64,000 nucleotides of DNA from Schistocerca nitens (Eukaryota; Arthropoda; Insecta; Orthoptera; Acrididae). Position 1 is the first letter of the stretch. Every line of letters starts with the position of its first letter. Below are positions 62,830-64,000 of this stretch, one piece after another. Both the position numbers and the translations under genes were made by a program. Location of the stretch: the NCBI RefSeq assembly GCF_023898315.1, contig NC_064622.1, forward strand, positions 167,606,178 through 167,670,177, in the 5' to 3' direction. Below the pieces are notes generated by a model that searched no databases, was not told the origin of the DNA, and worked only from the letters and a program-made list of their open reading frames with translations.

Positions 62830-63857
62830 GTTTCCTCAAAAAAGAGTCTAACACGGACGACATAAGGTTGCACATATTTAGGCCTGTCATGACGTCAATC
62901 TGTTGTAGAATTACGGTACATGTTTTTTGCTCAGGTTTTATGGCGTTTTTGGAGAATGAAAATCTCTTCCATAAAAGTCAACATGGATTCCGCAAACAGA
63001 GATCTTGCGAAACACAGCGCGCTCTGTTCTTCCATGAGATGCACATCAGCGCTCCGGAGCTGCCCCGTTTCTGTGCTTCAGGAGGGTTTTGACACCGTCC
63101 CGCACTGCGGTTTAGTGAAAAAATACCGAGTATCATACCGGATTTGCGACTGGATTCAAGACTTTCTTGCAGATAGAACTCAACATGGCTCTCTTATCGG
63201 AAGAAAATTCGCAGCTGTAAAAATAATTCCCGAGTATCCAAGGAAATGCAGTAGGACCACTACTGCTTACAGTGTATATAAATGATCTAGTAGAAAGCTT
63301 CGGAAGCTATTTGAGACTTTTTTCAGATGATGCGGTTGTCTATAAGAAAGTAGCAACTCCAGAAGGTAGTATCAACTTGCAGGGTGGCCTTCGGAGGACC
63401 GATAAACGGCGTTGGGATTGGCAGCTGACACTGCAGTAAGTAAATGTAACATATTGCGCATCCATAAGAGAAAATATGCACTACTGTACAAATACATCTT
63501 TGATGAGAAATTGCTGGAAACAGTATACACAGTAAAATATATAAGAGCAATCATCCGGAGCGACCTTAAGTGGAATGACCACATAAAACAAACTGAAAGA
63601 ATTACAGATACTACACAGAGATTCATAGGAAGAATCATAAGGGGATATGTAACTTATTCACGAAAGAAGGGGCTTCGACTGATTCTTGAGTATTACTTAT
63701 CACTCTTGGACCTTCACCAGTAGGACTAATAGAAGAGATGGAGAAGATTGAACGAAGAACAGTAGGTTTCGTCACAGCTTCGTTTAGTCGGCGCGAGAGC
63801 GTTACAGAGATGGTCAACAAACTGCAGTGGCAGACTTTACAAGAGAGGCGTTGTGCA
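62830..63857 (+). mobile_element. CR1/Jockey-type LINE ORF2 remnant
   Basis: Plus strand: HIFRPVMTSICCRITVHVFC, KSQHGFRKQRSCETQRALFF, FDTVPHCGLVKKYRVSYRIC, DWIQDFLADRTQ, an active-site FSDDAVVYKKV near 63320 (Ala of the ADD box replaced), KWNDHIKQTERITDTTQRFI, and at the end SRRESVTEMVNKLQWQTLQE. This is reverse transcriptase through C-terminus in at least three frames, with a deletion between RSCETQ and FDTVPH. A SINE truncates it at 63857. Confidence 0.85.
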
Positions 63858-64000
63858 AAAAAATGGTTCAAATGGCTCTGAGCACTATGGGACTCAACAT
63901 CTTAGGTCATAAGTCCCCTAGAACTTAGAACTACTTAAACCTAACTAACCTAAGGACATCACACACACCCATGCCCGAGGCAGGATTCGAACCTGCGACC
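63858..64000 (-). mobile_element. tRNA-headed SINE, cut by the window end
   Basis: Reversed common tail (ATGGTTCAAATGGCTCTGAG to GGACATCACACACACCCATG), then GGATTCGAACCTGCGACC, the B box. The rest of the head lies beyond the window. Confidence 0.95.

Overview
This window looks like transposon-dense intergenic or intronic DNA from an insect. The best guess is an orthopteran of the locust/grasshopper type. That guess is inference from the mix of elements (very abundant tRNA-headed SINEs, Tc1/mariner elements, CR1/Jockey- and RTE-like LINEs, a Ty3/Gypsy element); no host marker gene is present. I found no host protein gene, rRNA gene, functional tRNA gene, operon or CRISPR array that I can support. 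Nearly every long open frame is a broken piece of a mobile element or a shadow of one.

Layout. 1-2.8 kb: unassigned DNA, one solo LTR and one SINE. 3.6-13.7 kb: an 8.8-kb Ty3/Gypsy-like LTR retrotransposon on the minus strand (LTRs 4571-5330 and 12668-13396) sits inside the ORF1 of an older minus-strand LINE. It keeps gag, a slice of reverse transcriptase and an integrase, but lacks capsid/protease and RNase H. 13.7-16.5 kb: a mariner remnant carrying a SINE, then a Tc1-like element carrying two SINEs. 16.5-21.2 kb: GC-rich repeat DNA, a decayed CR1/Jockey-type LINE and a 5S rRNA-derived SINE. 21.8-27.9 kb: LINE fragments, a 119-bp MITE, an inverted pair of transposase ends, and foldback DNA containing an RTE-type LINE tail. 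28-35 kb: two convergent relatives of one Tc1-like family, a second solo LTR with a nested tRNA-headed composite, and a long-TIR element. 35.7-40.2 kb: LINE, Tc1 elements and a Tc1-in-Tc1-with-SINE nest. 41.7-50.7 kb: a nearly intact Tc1-like element, a LINE with ORF1 and endonuclease, two more copies of the 14.6-kb Tc1 family in opposite orientation, and a second 5S-derived SINE. 51-64 kb: diverged direct repeats, an AG-rich tract, LINE tails, a CR1/Jockey LINE split by a 259-bp foldback, a 949-bp long-TIR element with tRNA-like arms, Tc1 and mariner elements back to back, and a last LINE and SINE at the window edge.

How the parts relate. The interest is in the nesting and in the non-autonomous elements. 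Many insertions keep target-site duplications (TSDs): 9-14 bp for most SINEs and for the RTE LINE tail, TA for Tc1/mariner, 4 bp for LTRs. This lets the order of events be read. At least fourteen SINEs share one tail but have two different tRNA-like heads, and a third element joins the glycine-type head to another body. At least eight inverted-repeat (foldback) structures of several origins occur. No autonomous, intact element is visible; the closest is the Tc1-like element at 41896-43317, which appears broken by one frameshift.
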